From Clusia tigrina (lineage: Eukaryota; Arthropoda; Insecta; Diptera; Clusiidae), in NCBI GenBank assembly GCA_920105625.2, contig CAKKTE020000090.1, positions 1,030,501 to 1,094,500 of the forward strand: DNA of 64,000 bases, given 5' to 3'. The notes below the pieces were generated by a model. That model had not been told where the DNA came from. It searched no databases and saw only the letters and a program-made list of their open reading frames with translations. A program made the translations under genes and the position numbers. Shown here one piece after another: positions 21,895 to 31,944 of this stretch; positions within the stretch are counted from its first letter, which is position 1, and each line of letters starts with the position of its first letter.

Positions 21895-23083
21895 GGGTGC
21901 TGTTGTTACAGACATCGATGTTCGCAGTTGGAGGAACCAGAGCGCAACTGCAGGTCGTACGAATTGATGACACAGCGGTTTTTTTTGAAGACGTGGGGAA
22001 GGCATGGTTCTCTGCTGAGGAGTGGACCATTCTCACCAAGTTCTCACCAGTCCACTTTAGGCAATTTTCCCGAAGCAACGGAGGAGTTTCTACAGAAGGC
22101 AGAGAATCTTTGCGGGACGGCCAGGCATAATCCAAACGCATTGGCAGCCTATACTTCATGCGCGCCCCTAAGAGAAGCAAGGGCTATAGTGGCTAACTTG
22201 AAGACCAATGAAAAATTGATTCAGGCAATGTTCGGAAGTCAAAAGACCAAAAGGGCAGCCGATTTTGTGGGTGAGAGGTTCTACTGGGCTTTTGGTGTAA
22301 TGGATTACCGAGATGCGTCGGAAGTATATGACCCCTTGAGAGTAATTGACGAGAGGGACAGCCGAACGTACGAAGTGCTGAATCAGCAGATCACGGTGAT
22401 GGGTAGTAACTATGAGAAGATAGCTAAGCCGCTGCTGGAATTAGTACAAGATGTTGACGAGCTGCAAGAGTCACTGAATTTTAAAATTAACTCCAAGATG
22501 TGGGAATAGGAAGTTACTGTACGCCTTTTGGAAATTCAGGTGGCGGGGAACTCATATTTAATAGAGATACAAGGACAGCAGACCACCTAACTGGCCATAT
22601 TAGACGACCCACTACGCGGGGTTCTTCACTCGTTTGTCTTTAGTGAGGAAAAGTTAGAGGAAATGATAGGAAAATTAACCTTCGAAGTAAGACAAACTTG
22701 GTTCCTGTCGCAATCTTATGACGTACACCAAGTGACAAAAGTGAGAGCATTCCTTGTTGAGAACAGCCTAGGAGTAGCGAATCAGAATACCACTTCCGGA
22801 ACGGATGGGCTACACCATGCTAAAGGCGTACCCAGTGCCCAATATCGTAAGAGAAGGTTGGGATGTGGTGGCCAAAATTAAGTTTGATTATGTAGCGGAG
22901 TCTAAGGACCGCTTCAAATATCTTGGCCTATCCTCCAGCGACAAAGCAGATTGCTTACCGCTTGACGGTTTAGGAAACGGTGAAAAGTGGTTTGCTATAC
23001 AGACAATCAGCCAAGTGATGTCAAGCAGAAACTTGGATTGTGAGGTGCAGTTATTACAGAGGCGACCTGGACAACAAGGCGGG
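21895..23083 (+). pseudogene. env-like remnant of the gypsy-type element
   Basis: After an acceptor-like pyrimidine tract ending CAG at about 21910, several overlapping frames encode an envelope-like protein. The clearest stretch (about 22080-22509) has a basic KTKRAADF site followed by a region resembling the F-type fusion segment of insect retrovirus-like elements. The next frames (22663-23083) continue the ectodomain. The roo-like element is inserted at 23084, and a reading frame resumes at 31628 and stops at about 31697. The frame is broken in several places, so no functional protein is expected. The assignment is by pattern and position after integrase. Confidence 0.5.
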
Positions 23084-23588
23084 TGTTTCTATACCGATTA
23101 GTTGGTTTACTAATCGGTTGCCGATTCCTTGGGTGCAATACCGAAGGATCGTGATGATGACTTCAAGTGCAGTACTGAAGTCTGATATCTCTTTGGGTAC
23201 AGTACCGAAAGAGTGTTGTGGCTAATCAAGTATTATTCTTGAATTAACCTTGTGGTTGATAATTGGCGACAAAGAAAACACTGTTGACTGTTTGACTTCA
23301 AAAGTATATCTCAATTTTTATTTATAAATTGATTGAATTTATATTATAATTTTGATTACGCTAACAAAAAAAAATATATTTGTGGTGTCTGCAATTATGT
23401 GCAAGGCACCAGCGTTTGTGCGTACGTAGGGCAAATTAATACTTTAGCCCGCACGTGTACGGAAATGCTGATGAGGCTTCACACGCTGTATATCCGTTCA
23501 TCGGGTGTACTGCTTATTCTGCGTTCACGAGCGGGCATTGGTGATGGGAATTGCTGATTGGAGTTTTGCGTTGGAGCCGGTACAAACA
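23084..23588 (-). repeat. 3' LTR of roo-like element
   Basis: Read on the minus strand it begins TGTTTGTACC and ends AGAAACA. It matches the other LTR except for C instead of A at position 23576 (GGAGCCGG here, GGAGCAGG in the 5' LTR). Confidence 0.9.
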
Positions 23589-23623
23589 TCCTCCCGCCTG
23601 TTGAGCATATTCTCAACTTCGAA

Positions 23624-26600
23624 TTAAATGCTGTTTGCGCGAACCCGTACTCGAAAATCTGGAGCTCGTCGCCTCTTTTGCTTCGAATATCGCTGGTAAG
23701 AGATCCAGATAAGACAGATCAATGTGATGAGCAAACTGATATATCCAATGCTGAACTGATGGACTTCTCGTCTCTTAAGCGGTAGATCCATTTGCTCATT
23801 GTTTTGCAATTGTTGCACATGTTCATGTAGTACTTGAATATCGTCCGTCAGGTTGGACTGGTGTTCTAATGAGTGTGTTGCAGCCATTATATAATCTGCG
23901 ATCAACTCAGTTAGATTCACTTTCGATATGATTGTGCTGGTGACCTTTGAAACATATGTCCGATGTGCCATTATGGTTGTATACTCATCTCTTATGGTGC
24001 ATCCTTGTCTCAAGGTTAAGGTTCCTATTCCCTCCAGTAATTCTGTAAGGATATCTGAACCGCAAATGACGCTGATTGTACGAGCTGGCTGTGCGATGTA
24101 GATCCATGAGTTTTCTTTAAGTAATGGAATCCATTGAGGTGAGTCGTGTGTGCGATGAACCTTGCAGCTTTTTGGGTTTGGAGTTTGACATAATATTTCC
24201 ATCTCACATAGTCGATTGGTTGATGTAATGCGATGTGTTGGATGTAATTGCTTGCATACATGCATATTAGAATTGAATGCAGTGCATGTTGACAATTCTC
24301 CTGCTGATAACGAATAATATTTGTCTCGATGTAGATTAGTGACTATATACTCGATTGTCCCTTCCAACATGAAAATTCCACTGCCTCCCAAAATAGGTAG
24401 TCGAGTCACATGTACCAATTCGAATGGTTCTTGATTAGTCAATGGTAACTTAAGACGCACAATCATCTCAGTTGGCGTGATGCGTGCTTCCACAGAGATG
24501 AGTTTAAGGATCTCAATGGTATTCTTGCTGGGAACTTGTAACGTTGGTGGGAGATGGTCTTTGATTGCTCTCAGTTGTTGTTGCAGCTGAGACGGATACA
24601 GCAGAAGAGGATTGAGCTGTCCATGATGTGTGTCCGTCAGTACATCTAAAAACAGCTCTTGATTTCGTTGGTAGTCCTGCATAGCCATAAGTACTCGACC
24701 GGACATCGCATTAAACATTTCGGCTATTGCATGGTGAGATTCTGACTTTGTAAAGTTGTCCTGCTGGCTATATAAATATTTTATTTGCTTGTGTAGTTGT
24801 TGAATTTGATCGTCAGATTTCTTTAAAATATTGCTAGTGGAGTCAATTACCGATGTTTGGTTTCGAATTAGGTGCAGAAGATGTTCTTCGTTGCGGGATA
24901 TGCCGTTTATCGTTGCAGACATTTCTTTAGCATAGTTGGAGTCCAAAATTCCAAACAACGCATTAGACAAGCTTCCAACAATTGCTAATGGAGCGTCTCG
25001 CCGTTGATGATGGATTTGTTCGTCGTATTGTAAGTACTCATCATCTTGTTGGATTAGCTGCCATTTATTACGGAACTGGTCCACAGTTTTCTCACAATTA
25101 ATTGCACCGCTTTGGATACGTGAACACGCTCGCTGCATTGCAGTTATTCCTTGCATTATGTTGTTGCGCTCAAGCCAATATTGGGACATATTGTAATACA
25201 CAACTATATTCCAATCTGTTGTTGTTAAGTAAGTCAGACCCATTTTTTCGAAATATAGTCCTGTTTGACTTCCGAAAGGTACCTTAGTAAGGGGGTCATC
25301 ACCTGCTACTAGAGCAATTAGAAAGCATTTGCATAGCAACAATACTGACGAGGGTGACACAGATCGTCTTCGCTTAGCTGGTGTATGACTTATGCCGTCT
25401 TTGAGATTTGTGGCTTCTTCTACTGGAGCTGGATGCTTATCAGGTTGTTCTACTGGATTACTTTCGGTAGACATGGGTAATGGCGCGAGTAAATGGACGC
25501 CTCTTCTGGTGAGGCCTGTTGAAGTTCGAATTTCCGCTACTCGCACTAGGCCGTCAGCGCCAGGAAATGTTTGAGTTACTCGACCAAGCCGCCATTTAAT
25601 AACTGGCAAGTTATCCTCCTTCATTAATACCATTGTACCAGGCTGTAAATTATGACGCATGGTCTTCCATTTGTAGCGATGCTGGAGTTGGTTTAGATAC
25701 TCCTTACTCCACCGACTCCAAAATTCCTGTTTCAACCTTGTGACTAAGTCCCACTGCTTCAGTAAATTTATGTTCAGATTCTCAGTGGGCTGGTCGACAA
25801 CGCTTGTCAATGGTGCACCTGTTAAGAAATGACCTGGAGTTAATGCTGCGTAATCGTGTGGATCATCTGACATAGGAGTCAGCGGCCGCGAGTTAAGAAT
25901 GGCTTCTATTTCAACCATAACTGTCTCTAACTCTTCGTATGTTAATCGGGCATTGGACAAACTTTTGTAAAATAGATTCTTTGCCGATTTAACCGCTGCT
26001 TCCCATAAGCCGCCAAAATGTGGCGATCTAGCAGGTGCGAAATGAAACTCGATTCCCTTGTGTGCGCAGAATTTCATCAGCTGTGATTTGGTATCTACGT
26101 TGTGGATGATGTCCGCAATCTGTCTCAATTGATTTCGTGCTCCCACGAAATTAGTCGCGTTGTCACAATGCAGATGCCGACAGTTCCCTCTTCGGCTCAC
26201 AAACCTCTTCAAGGCTCCGATAAAGGCGTTGGTCGTAAGGTTGCTTACCACTTCAATGTGTACGGCCTTAGTTGCAAAGCAACAAAATATCGCCACATAA
26301 CACTTTTGTGGCGTCTTTCCCCTTTGATTGTAATGAAATTTAAATGGCCCACAAAAATCGACTCCAGCGTGAGTGAAAGGTTTATTTGGTTGAACCCGCG
26401 ATGCAGGTAACTGTCCCATGAGTTGCTGCAATGGCTTCGGCATAGCTTTAGTGCAAGATACACAGTTTTTCACGATTGATCTGGCTATTGTTTTCGCATT
26501 AACCGGCCAATAAGCTTCCCGTGTCGCTGCTACTAGACCTGCTGGGCCAACATGCTTGTTATCAATGTGGATGTGTGTCATCAATATTTTAGTGATATCA

Positions 26601-29600
26601 CTCCGATATGGCAATAGGGCTTGATATTTTGCTTCATGTGGTAGGGCTGAATTTGCTAATCGTCCTCCTACCCGCATAATGTCGTCTTTATCCAGAAATA
26701 GTGTAAGATCACCCATCCCCCTTCCAACTGATTTGTTGTGCTTGAGAAGTTTATATTCAGGATTGAATGCTTGTCTCTGCAGGTCCTTGATTATAGTCTG
26801 AGTAGCACCTTTAATTTCTTCTGCGTCGAGGTCGATGGATGTTTGAACTGGCATATTACGACAATTTTTAATGAATCGAAGTGCATATGCGGTGACTCTT
26901 TGAAGATGTGTCCATGAATTTCGATGATCAATCATTGAAGTAAACGACGGAATCTGTGACGTAGTAAGACATACCTGTCTCTTTTCTACTTCTGTGGTTG
27001 AATTGGCTGATGCCGCTGGCCACGATGACGGTGGTCCGTATAGAAACAGTGGTCCATAAAACCACATGCCTTGTTGTTTGAATTGACCCGGGTTGATGCC
27101 TCGTGAGATCATGTCTGCCGGGTTTTTGTCTGTAGGTACGTGACGCAATTGTTGCTTCACCGTTACTTCTTGTATAGCTGCCACTCGATTTGCCACAAAG
27201 GTGTGGTAGGAAGACGAACTGGCAGAGATCCAGGCTAGCGTCACTTCAGAGTCAGACCACAGAAAGCATTCGCCTGTCCATTGTAAAATATGTTTTACCC
27301 TGTCCAATAACTGGGCTGCTAACCGTGCAGCACAGAGCTCCAGCCGAGGGAGCGTTTGTTGTTTTGGTGGTGTAGTCTTTGATCTAGAACACAACAGCTG
27401 AACGCTCACAGATCCATCTGTTTTTATCGACCTTGCATAAATAACAGCTCCATAGGCCTGCTCGGATGCATCGGCAAAAGCGTGTAATTCTCTCTGATGC
27501 ACATTGTCCTTTGTGGTTGGAAATACGTAGCGTGGAATTTGCAAGTTTTCAAGTTCCTGGATATTTTCTCTAAACTGGCTCCAGAAGGTATGCAAGTCCA
27601 TAGGGAGTGCTTCGTCCCAGCTTAATTTTAGACGCCACAGCGATTTCATGAATATTTTTGCACATGAGACAACTGGTGACAAAAAACCTATTGGGTCGAA
27701 AATATGCGCGATGTCCGACAGTACTTGGCGTTTCGTTATTTTGGCTGTTGTGCTCCATTTGGTCCTTATTAGGAAGTAATCAGTCGCAGGTTGCCACGTT
27801 AACCCAAGCGTTGTGATGGTAAAACTATCGTTGTCAAAATTCAAATGGATTGCTCGATCCTCTGCGTTAATGTTCGTTAACAGTGTTTTATTACTCGCAC
27901 ACCATTTCCTCAACTTAAAACCTGCTGACTTGGTGAGGGAGTTCAATTCCTCCTGTACGCGCAAGGCTTCTGCTAACGTGTCGGCTCCACTCATAACATC
28001 GTCCACATAAAAATCTCGTTGTAAGCATCTGGAGCCGTGCGGATATTGTGTGCTATGTTCCTTGGCTAATATGCGTAGACATTTTATCGCCAAATATGGT
28101 GCCGATGTGACTCCATAAGTCACTGTGTTTAATTGGTAACTTTTCAGAGGTTCGCTTGGCGTGTTCCTCCACAAGATTAGTTGATGCTTGCGGTCAGCTT
28201 CGTTCACGATAATTTGTCTGTACATTTTCTCGATATCTGCTGTAAAAACATATCTGCGTACTCGAAATCTCAAAAGAACCGCAAATAAGTCTTCTTGAAG
28301 TTTTGGACCTGGTAGTAGCACATTGTTCAATGATACATTTGTTGACGTCTTCATTGATGCGTCGAACACGACACGCAACTTTGTGGTGGTGCTGTCTGGC
28401 TTCAGAACGCAGTGGTGAGGTAAGAAGTAGTGGGGTTGGTTTATGCTTCCGCTAACTTCTTCCATGTGACCTAGCCGCAGGTATTCCTCCATGAAGGCCG
28501 TATACTGCATTTTGATGACGGGGTTTCTTTGCAATTTACGTTCGATGGCGTAAAAGCGTTGTAATGCGATAGCTTTCGAGTCTTCAAGAGGGCTTGCGTT
28601 ATCAACGAAAGGCAAGCGCACAACGAACTGTCCGTTCGCTGCTCGACACACCGTTTGGTTAAAAAATGCTTCGCAAGTTCTTTCTATCGCTGTTAGCGGC
28701 GGGCTGTTGGTGTCAAATTCTTCTAGCTGCCAGAAACGCTCGAGCTGTTGGGTTAATGATTCATCTTCATTCGTAACTCCAATACCGCAGAACGTAGTCT
28801 CAGCTGTTGATGGAACTGTGATGTGTCCACCAAGCACCCATCCGAACACGGTGTTTTGCAATATGGGGAGTCCGGTTCCCAATTTGATTTGGCCGACTAC
28901 TAGCAATTCCAGATAACATTCGTTGCCTATAAGAATGTCAATTGGACCTGATTGATTAAACTCCGGATCAGCCAATTGAATATTTTTAGGAATAGGCCAG
29001 GCTGTCACGTCGAAACTCTGTGTTGGCAGTGGATGTGTAATTTTTGGCAGTATGACAACTTCAATTCGGGCTGAGTAACTAGTCAATCGTGACTCAAGTT
29101 TAATGTTGGCTCGGTGAGTAGCGCGTTGTTGAATTTCCCCAATTCCATCAAAGTACTGCGGATTGTATTGTGTTGGTAATCCGAGCTTCTTTGCCAACCT
29201 GTCCGTAATGTAGTTTGTCTGCGAACCGCCGTCCAAAATTGCACGGCATTGAAATTCATTGCCACGGAAGTCATTGACTTTTAAGACGACAGTGCTCAAC
29301 AGCACATGTTTCACGCCCGCACGATTGACCGGGGACACTAATGAAGTGGTGAGTGGTTTTTCTATGGCACTGGAATAGCTCTGTAACTCCACGATAGGCT
29401 CACTTACGAATGTTGTGAGTGTCTGAGATGACCCTTGACTGGACTGACCCGAGTTATTGGATGGGCCCTTAGCTAGCTGTTGATCAAAATGCACTAATGA
29501 GTTGTGCTTCTTGTTGCATTTGGTGCATCCTCTCATTGAACAAGTTTTTGATGTATGACCATTTTTCATACAATTCGCACATAACTTGTGTTGTTTAATT

Positions 29601-31051
29601 ATATCAAAACGCTGATGCGGCGTTTTCGCCAAGAATTGTGCGCATGCAAACAGTTGGTGATTGCCTTTGCATACGAGGCAGCCCGTTGCGGCCTTGGTTG
29701 CTGAGAATAGCGTTGAATGATATTTCGCGTTTGTCGATTTATTGTTGATAATTTTGTGTTGTGGTTCTCGGTCTTCACATGATTGAAAACGTTTTTCTAA
29801 GAATTTCAATAGGCGGTCAATGGGTTGGAACTCCTGAGGCTGATCTAGCGTCAATTCATACTCGGATCTTGACGTTTTATCTAACTTCTGCAATAAAAGA
29901 TACTCCAAAATTATGTGGAAGCTATCTACGGGAACTCCTTGGCTTTTTAACGCGTAAATGCATTCCTTGGCTGCATCGTGTATAGTTTTAAGCGTTGAGC
30001 CCATTTCACTGCTAGCATTCTTTATATTAAACAGCTTGCTATAGATAGTTTTAACCAATTTGCGTTTATTGTTAAACCTATCGCACAAGATTTGCCAGGC
30101 TGCGTCATAGTTTTCCTCGCATGCTGGCAAGTGACCGATGAGTGCTTTAGCTTCTCCGGTTACATTGGCAGCCAAGTAGAACATTTTTTGTGTGTTGCTT
30201 ATTGGCTGAGTATGTATCATCTTAACATACAAATCGCGAAATGGTATCCACGTTGAATAGCTACCGTCAAAAACTGGCAAGGTAACTTTAGGCAAATGCA
30301 CATTCAATGCCTGTGGTATGGTGTGGATTGGCGAGGAGTTGCTCGGTGTACTGACTGGAATATGTTGTCGTAACTTAATGAGTACGTTTTGAAGCGCATC
30401 TTCGATCTCGTAGAATTTGTCCGCATCATAACCATCAATTTCCGCCAGGTTTGTTCGTTGCCATATCCATTGGTTATTTTGCACCAGATTATCGTGGTAA
30501 CGTATCAATAGTTTTGTTTTGATATCATAGTACACTGGTGGATGTGACTGATCAGTTTCCGAGTGCACATCCCCAATGACTCGAGAAATTGCACGCACCA
30601 ACGCCTTTTGCTGCCGTACTAGGGCTAAGAGTCCATCGCCTTCCTGATGGCTGGTCCGCGGTGTGCTGTCCTTGCGGTTAGAGCCTCCTTGATGGACGTG
30701 CAAGGGAACTTCAAGTTGCACTGGCGTTTTACGCTTCTCTCCTTCCTCATTGATGATGTGCTGTAATTTGGTGAACAGCCAGTCGTAGAGGTTTGCTACG
30801 TTGCCTCTATAATCCTGTTTGAAGTACTCATGATTAACTTCGTCTAGCTCGAGTACGAGATGATGTTGATGTTCGAACGTAGACCATGCCTCCTTCAGAG
30901 TCTTCATGCGTTTACTGGCATATTCGATGGTTTTACGGTCTTGTGTGTTCTTTTTAAAGTTGCTCACCAGTTGCTCTATTGCCGAGCCCACTTCATACTG
31001 TGCCCTGGTCAACTTGTCCAACTGCTCAATTGTTTCTTGGTGATGCGCCAT
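23624..31051 (-). CDS. roo-like Gag-Pol-Env polyprotein (2475 codons)
   Basis: The start ATG at 31051 lies 66 bp after the 5' LTR. Domains, with approximate residues: Gag with a DUF1759-like segment (LPVFDGSYSTWIPFRDLY, about 265); zinc knuckles CANCMKNGHTSKTC (about 495-510); retropepsin-like ILDGGSQTNYIT (about 605); RT with FTADIEKMYRQI and FYVDDVMSG (about 1015); RNase H with AFADASEQAYGA (about 1195); integrase zinc finger (about 1500-1535) and core with GVDFCGP, HCDNATNF and HFGGLWEAA (about 1560-1690); DUF5641-like end (about 1840). The last about 570 residues are env-like: a hydrophobic start, a basic RRD site followed by a fusion-segment-like stretch (about 2015) and a transmembrane helix (about 2434-2454). 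One ORF for all three matches the roo layout. No lesion was seen. Confidence 0.85.
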   Translation of the reverse strand: MAHHQETIEQLDKLTRAQYEVGSAIEQLVSNFKKNTQDRKTIEYASKRMKTLKEAWSTFEHQHHLVLELDEVNHEYFKQDYRGNVANLYDWLFTKLQHIINEEGEKRKTPVQLEVPLHVHQGGSNRKDSTPRTSHQEGDGLLALVRQQKALVRAISRVIGDVHSETDQSHPPVYYDIKTKLLIRYHDNLVQNNQWIWQRTNLAEIDGYDADKFYEIEDALQNVLIKLRQHIPVSTPSNSSPIHTIPQALNVHLPKVTLPVFDGSYSTWIPFRDLYVKMIHTQPISNTQKMFYLAANVTGEAKALIGHLPACEENYDAAWQILCDRFNNKRKLVKTIYSKLFNIKNASSEMGSTLKTIHDAAKECIYALKSQGVPVDSFHIILEYLLLQKLDKTSRSEYELTLDQPQEFQPIDRLLKFLEKRFQSCEDREPQHKIINNKSTNAKYHSTLFSATKAATGCLVCKGNHQLFACAQFLAKTPHQRFDIIKQHKLCANCMKNGHTSKTCSMRGCTKCNKKHNSLVHFDQQLAKGPSNNSGQSSQGSSQTLTTFVSEPIVELQSYSSAIEKPLTTSLVSPVNRAGVKHVLLSTVVLKVNDFRGNEFQCRAILDGGSQTNYITDRLAKKLGLPTQYNPQYFDGIGEIQQRATHRANIKLESRLTSYSARIEVVILPKITHPLPTQSFDVTAWPIPKNIQLADPEFNQSGPIDILIGNECYLELLVVGQIKLGTGLPILQNTVFGWVLGGHITVPSTAETTFCGIGVTNEDESLTQQLERFWQLEEFDTNSPPLTAIERTCEAFFNQTVCRAANGQFVVRLPFVDNASPLEDSKAIALQRFYAIERKLQRNPVIKMQYTAFMEEYLRLGHMEEVSGSINQPHYFLPHHCVLKPDSTTTKLRVVFDASMKTSTNVSLNNVLLPGPKLQEDLFAVLLRFRVRRYVFTADIEKMYRQIIVNEADRKHQLILWRNTPSEPLKSYQLNTVTYGVTSAPYLAIKCLRILAKEHSTQYPHGSRCLQRDFYVDDVMSGADTLAEALRVQEELNSLTKSAGFKLRKWCASNKTLLTNINAEDRAIHLNFDNDSFTITTLGLTWQPATDYFLIRTKWSTTAKITKRQVLSDIAHIFDPIGFLSPVVSCAKIFMKSLWRLKLSWDEALPMDLHTFWSQFRENIQELENLQIPRYVFPTTKDNVHQRELHAFADASEQAYGAVIYARSIKTDGSVSVQLLCSRSKTTPPKQQTLPRLELCAARLAAQLLDRVKHILQWTGECFLWSDSEVTLAWISASSSSYHTFVANRVAAIQEVTVKQQLRHVPTDKNPADMISRGINPGQFKQQGMWFYGPLFLYGPPSSWPAASANSTTEVEKRQVCLTTSQIPSFTSMIDHRNSWTHLQRVTAYALRFIKNCRNMPVQTSIDLDAEEIKGATQTIIKDLQRQAFNPEYKLLKHNKSVGRGMGDLTLFLDKDDIMRVGGRLANSALPHEAKYQALLPYRSDITKILMTHIHIDNKHVGPAGLVAATREAYWPVNAKTIARSIVKNCVSCTKAMPKPLQQLMGQLPASRVQPNKPFTHAGVDFCGPFKFHYNQRGKTPQKCYVAIFCCFATKAVHIEVVSNLTTNAFIGALKRFVSRRGNCRHLHCDNATNFVGARNQLRQIADIIHNVDTKSQLMKFCAHKGIEFHFAPARSPHFGGLWEAAVKSAKNLFYKSLSNARLTYEELETVMVEIEAILNSRPLTPMSDDPHDYAALTPGHFLTGAPLTSVVDQPTENLNINLLKQWDLVTRLKQEFWSRWSKEYLNQLQHRYKWKTMRHNLQPGTMVLMKEDNLPVIKWRLGRVTQTFPGADGLVRVAEIRTSTGLTRRGVHLLAPLPMSTESNPVEQPDKHPAPVEEATNLKDGISHTPAKRRRSVSPSSVLLLCKCFLIALVAGDDPLTKVPFGSQTGLYFEKMGLTYLTTTDWNIVVYYNMSQYWLERNNIMQGITAMQRACSRIQSGAINCEKTVDQFRNKWQLIQQDDEYLQYDEQIHHQRRDAPLAIVGSLSNALFGILDSNYAKEMSATINGISRNEEHLLHLIRNQTSVIDSTSNILKKSDDQIQQLHKQIKYLYSQQDNFTKSESHHAIAEMFNAMSGRVLMAMQDYQRNQELFLDVLTDTHHGQLNPLLLYPSQLQQQLRAIKDHLPPTLQVPSKNTIEILKLISVEARITPTEMIVRLKLPLTNQEPFELVHVTRLPILGGSGIFMLEGTIEYIVTNLHRDKYYSLSAGELSTCTAFNSNMHVCKQLHPTHRITSTNRLCEMEILCQTPNPKSCKVHRTHDSPQWIPLLKENSWIYIAQPARTISVICGSDILTELLEGIGTLTLRQGCTIRDEYTTIMAHRTYVSKVTSTIISKVNLTELIADYIMAATHSLEHQSNLTDDIQVLHEHVQQLQNNEQMDLPLKRREVHQFSIGYISLLITLICLIWISYQRYSKQKRRRAPDFRVRVRANSI

Positions 31052-31073
31052 CCTTCAGAATCTCGCTTTGTGG

Positions 31074-31114
31074 TAAACAGGAGATCGTGAGTTCTTATCT
31101 CGCCGGGGCCTCCA
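31074..31114 (-). other. Primer-binding site extended to a tRNA 3' half
   Basis: Three bases from the 5' LTR, the plus strand reads as the 3' half of a tRNA up to CCA: anticodon-stem ACAGG, variable AGATC, T stem GTGAG, seven-base T loop TTCTTAT, T stem CTCGC, acceptor CGGGGCC, T, CCA. The T stem pairs (one G-T). The layout matches tRNA-Thr as I remember it. A normal primer-binding site is about 18 nt; this one extends to about 40. Confidence 0.65.
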
Positions 31115-31117
31115 AAA

Positions 31118-31622
31118 TGTTTCTATACCGATTAGTTGGTTTACTAATCGGTTGCCGATTCCTTGGGTGCAATACCGAAGGATCGTGATGATGACTTCAA
31201 GTGCAGTACTGAAGTCTGATATCTCTTTGGGTACAGTACCGAAAGAGTGTTGTGGCTAATCAAGTATTATTCTTGAATTAACCTTGTGGTTGATAATTGG
31301 CGACAAAGAAAACACTGTTGACTGTTTGACTTCAAAAGTATATCTCAATTTTTATTTATAAATTGATTGAATTTATATTATAATTTTGATTACGCTAACA
31401 AAAAAAAATATATTTGTGGTGTCTGCAATTATGTGCAAGGCACCAGCGTTTGTGCGTACGTAGGGCAAATTAATACTTTAGCCCGCACGTGTACGGAAAT
31501 GCTGATGAGGCTTCACACGCTGTATATCCGTTCATCGGGTGTACTGCTTATTCTGCGTTCACGAGCGGGCATTGGTGATGGGAATTGCTGATTGGAGTTT
31601 TGCGTTGGAGCAGGTACAAACA
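31118..31622 (-). repeat. 5' LTR of roo-like element
   Basis: Length is 505 bp. Its last 125 bp on the minus strand (31247-31127) hold three successive stem-loops just upstream of the primer-binding site. It is flanked on the right by GCGGG. Confidence 0.9.
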
Positions 31623-31944
31623 GCGGGTGTGATCAGAGAGTAGTGCCTGCGGGATTGGGTTTACTGGTGAAGACGGAGAATGTAAACAAATGACTGTACA
31701 AGTTTTCGAAACCGACACAATTCGAGGTGTCCTGCGACAATGAGCAATGAGCTCATTATACGACTCGTGAATGCAGCCAGAACACAGTACAAGTTTAGAT
31801 TCCGCCAGGTGAACAATACGGAATTCTTGGAGGATTTAAGGAGTTGGCAAGAGGTATTGACCTACCACTGGATGTTTTGCACCGCAAGTTTGGGTATAAT
31901 TTCACATTGTATATCTTCGGCTGACTGCTTTTGATTTGTTTTTA

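Larger units (their letters stand above)
23084..31622 (-). mobile_element. Young roo-like BEL/Pao retrotransposon, apparently intact
   Basis: A complete minus-strand element of 8.5 kb with 505-bp LTRs (5' LTR at 31118-31622, 3' LTR at 23084-23588) that differ at only one position I could find. The target duplication is GCGGG (23079-23083 and 31623-31627). A single 2475-codon gag-pol-env-like ORF is uninterrupted. A primer-binding site abuts the 5' LTR and a polypurine tract (GGCGGGAGGA on the minus strand, 23589-23598) abuts the 3' LTR. Near-identical LTRs and an open ORF mark it as a recent insertion. Confidence 0.9.
15341..31697 (+). mobile_element. Dead Ty3/gypsy-type element with an env-like remnant, multiply interrupted
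   Basis: Plus-strand order: gag (15341-16796), protease (about 17040-17340), RT and RNase H (17590-18562), integrase (18600-18695 continuing at 20116-20490), env-like segment (21895-23083 continuing at 31623-31697). It is interrupted by a SINE-like repeat (16797-16985), a Jockey derivative (18696-20115), LTR-like sequence (about 20490-21150) and the roo-like element (23084-31622). No LTRs of its own were recognised. All ORFs contain stops or frameshifts. Confidence 0.65.

Noticed and set aside
23624..31051. Host gene encoding a 2475-residue protein
   Set aside because: LTRs, target duplication and gag-pol domain order show a retrotransposon.
31074..31114. A tRNA gene
   Set aside because: Only the 3' half is present, with an encoded CCA and no D arm; position next to an LTR explains it as a primer-binding site.
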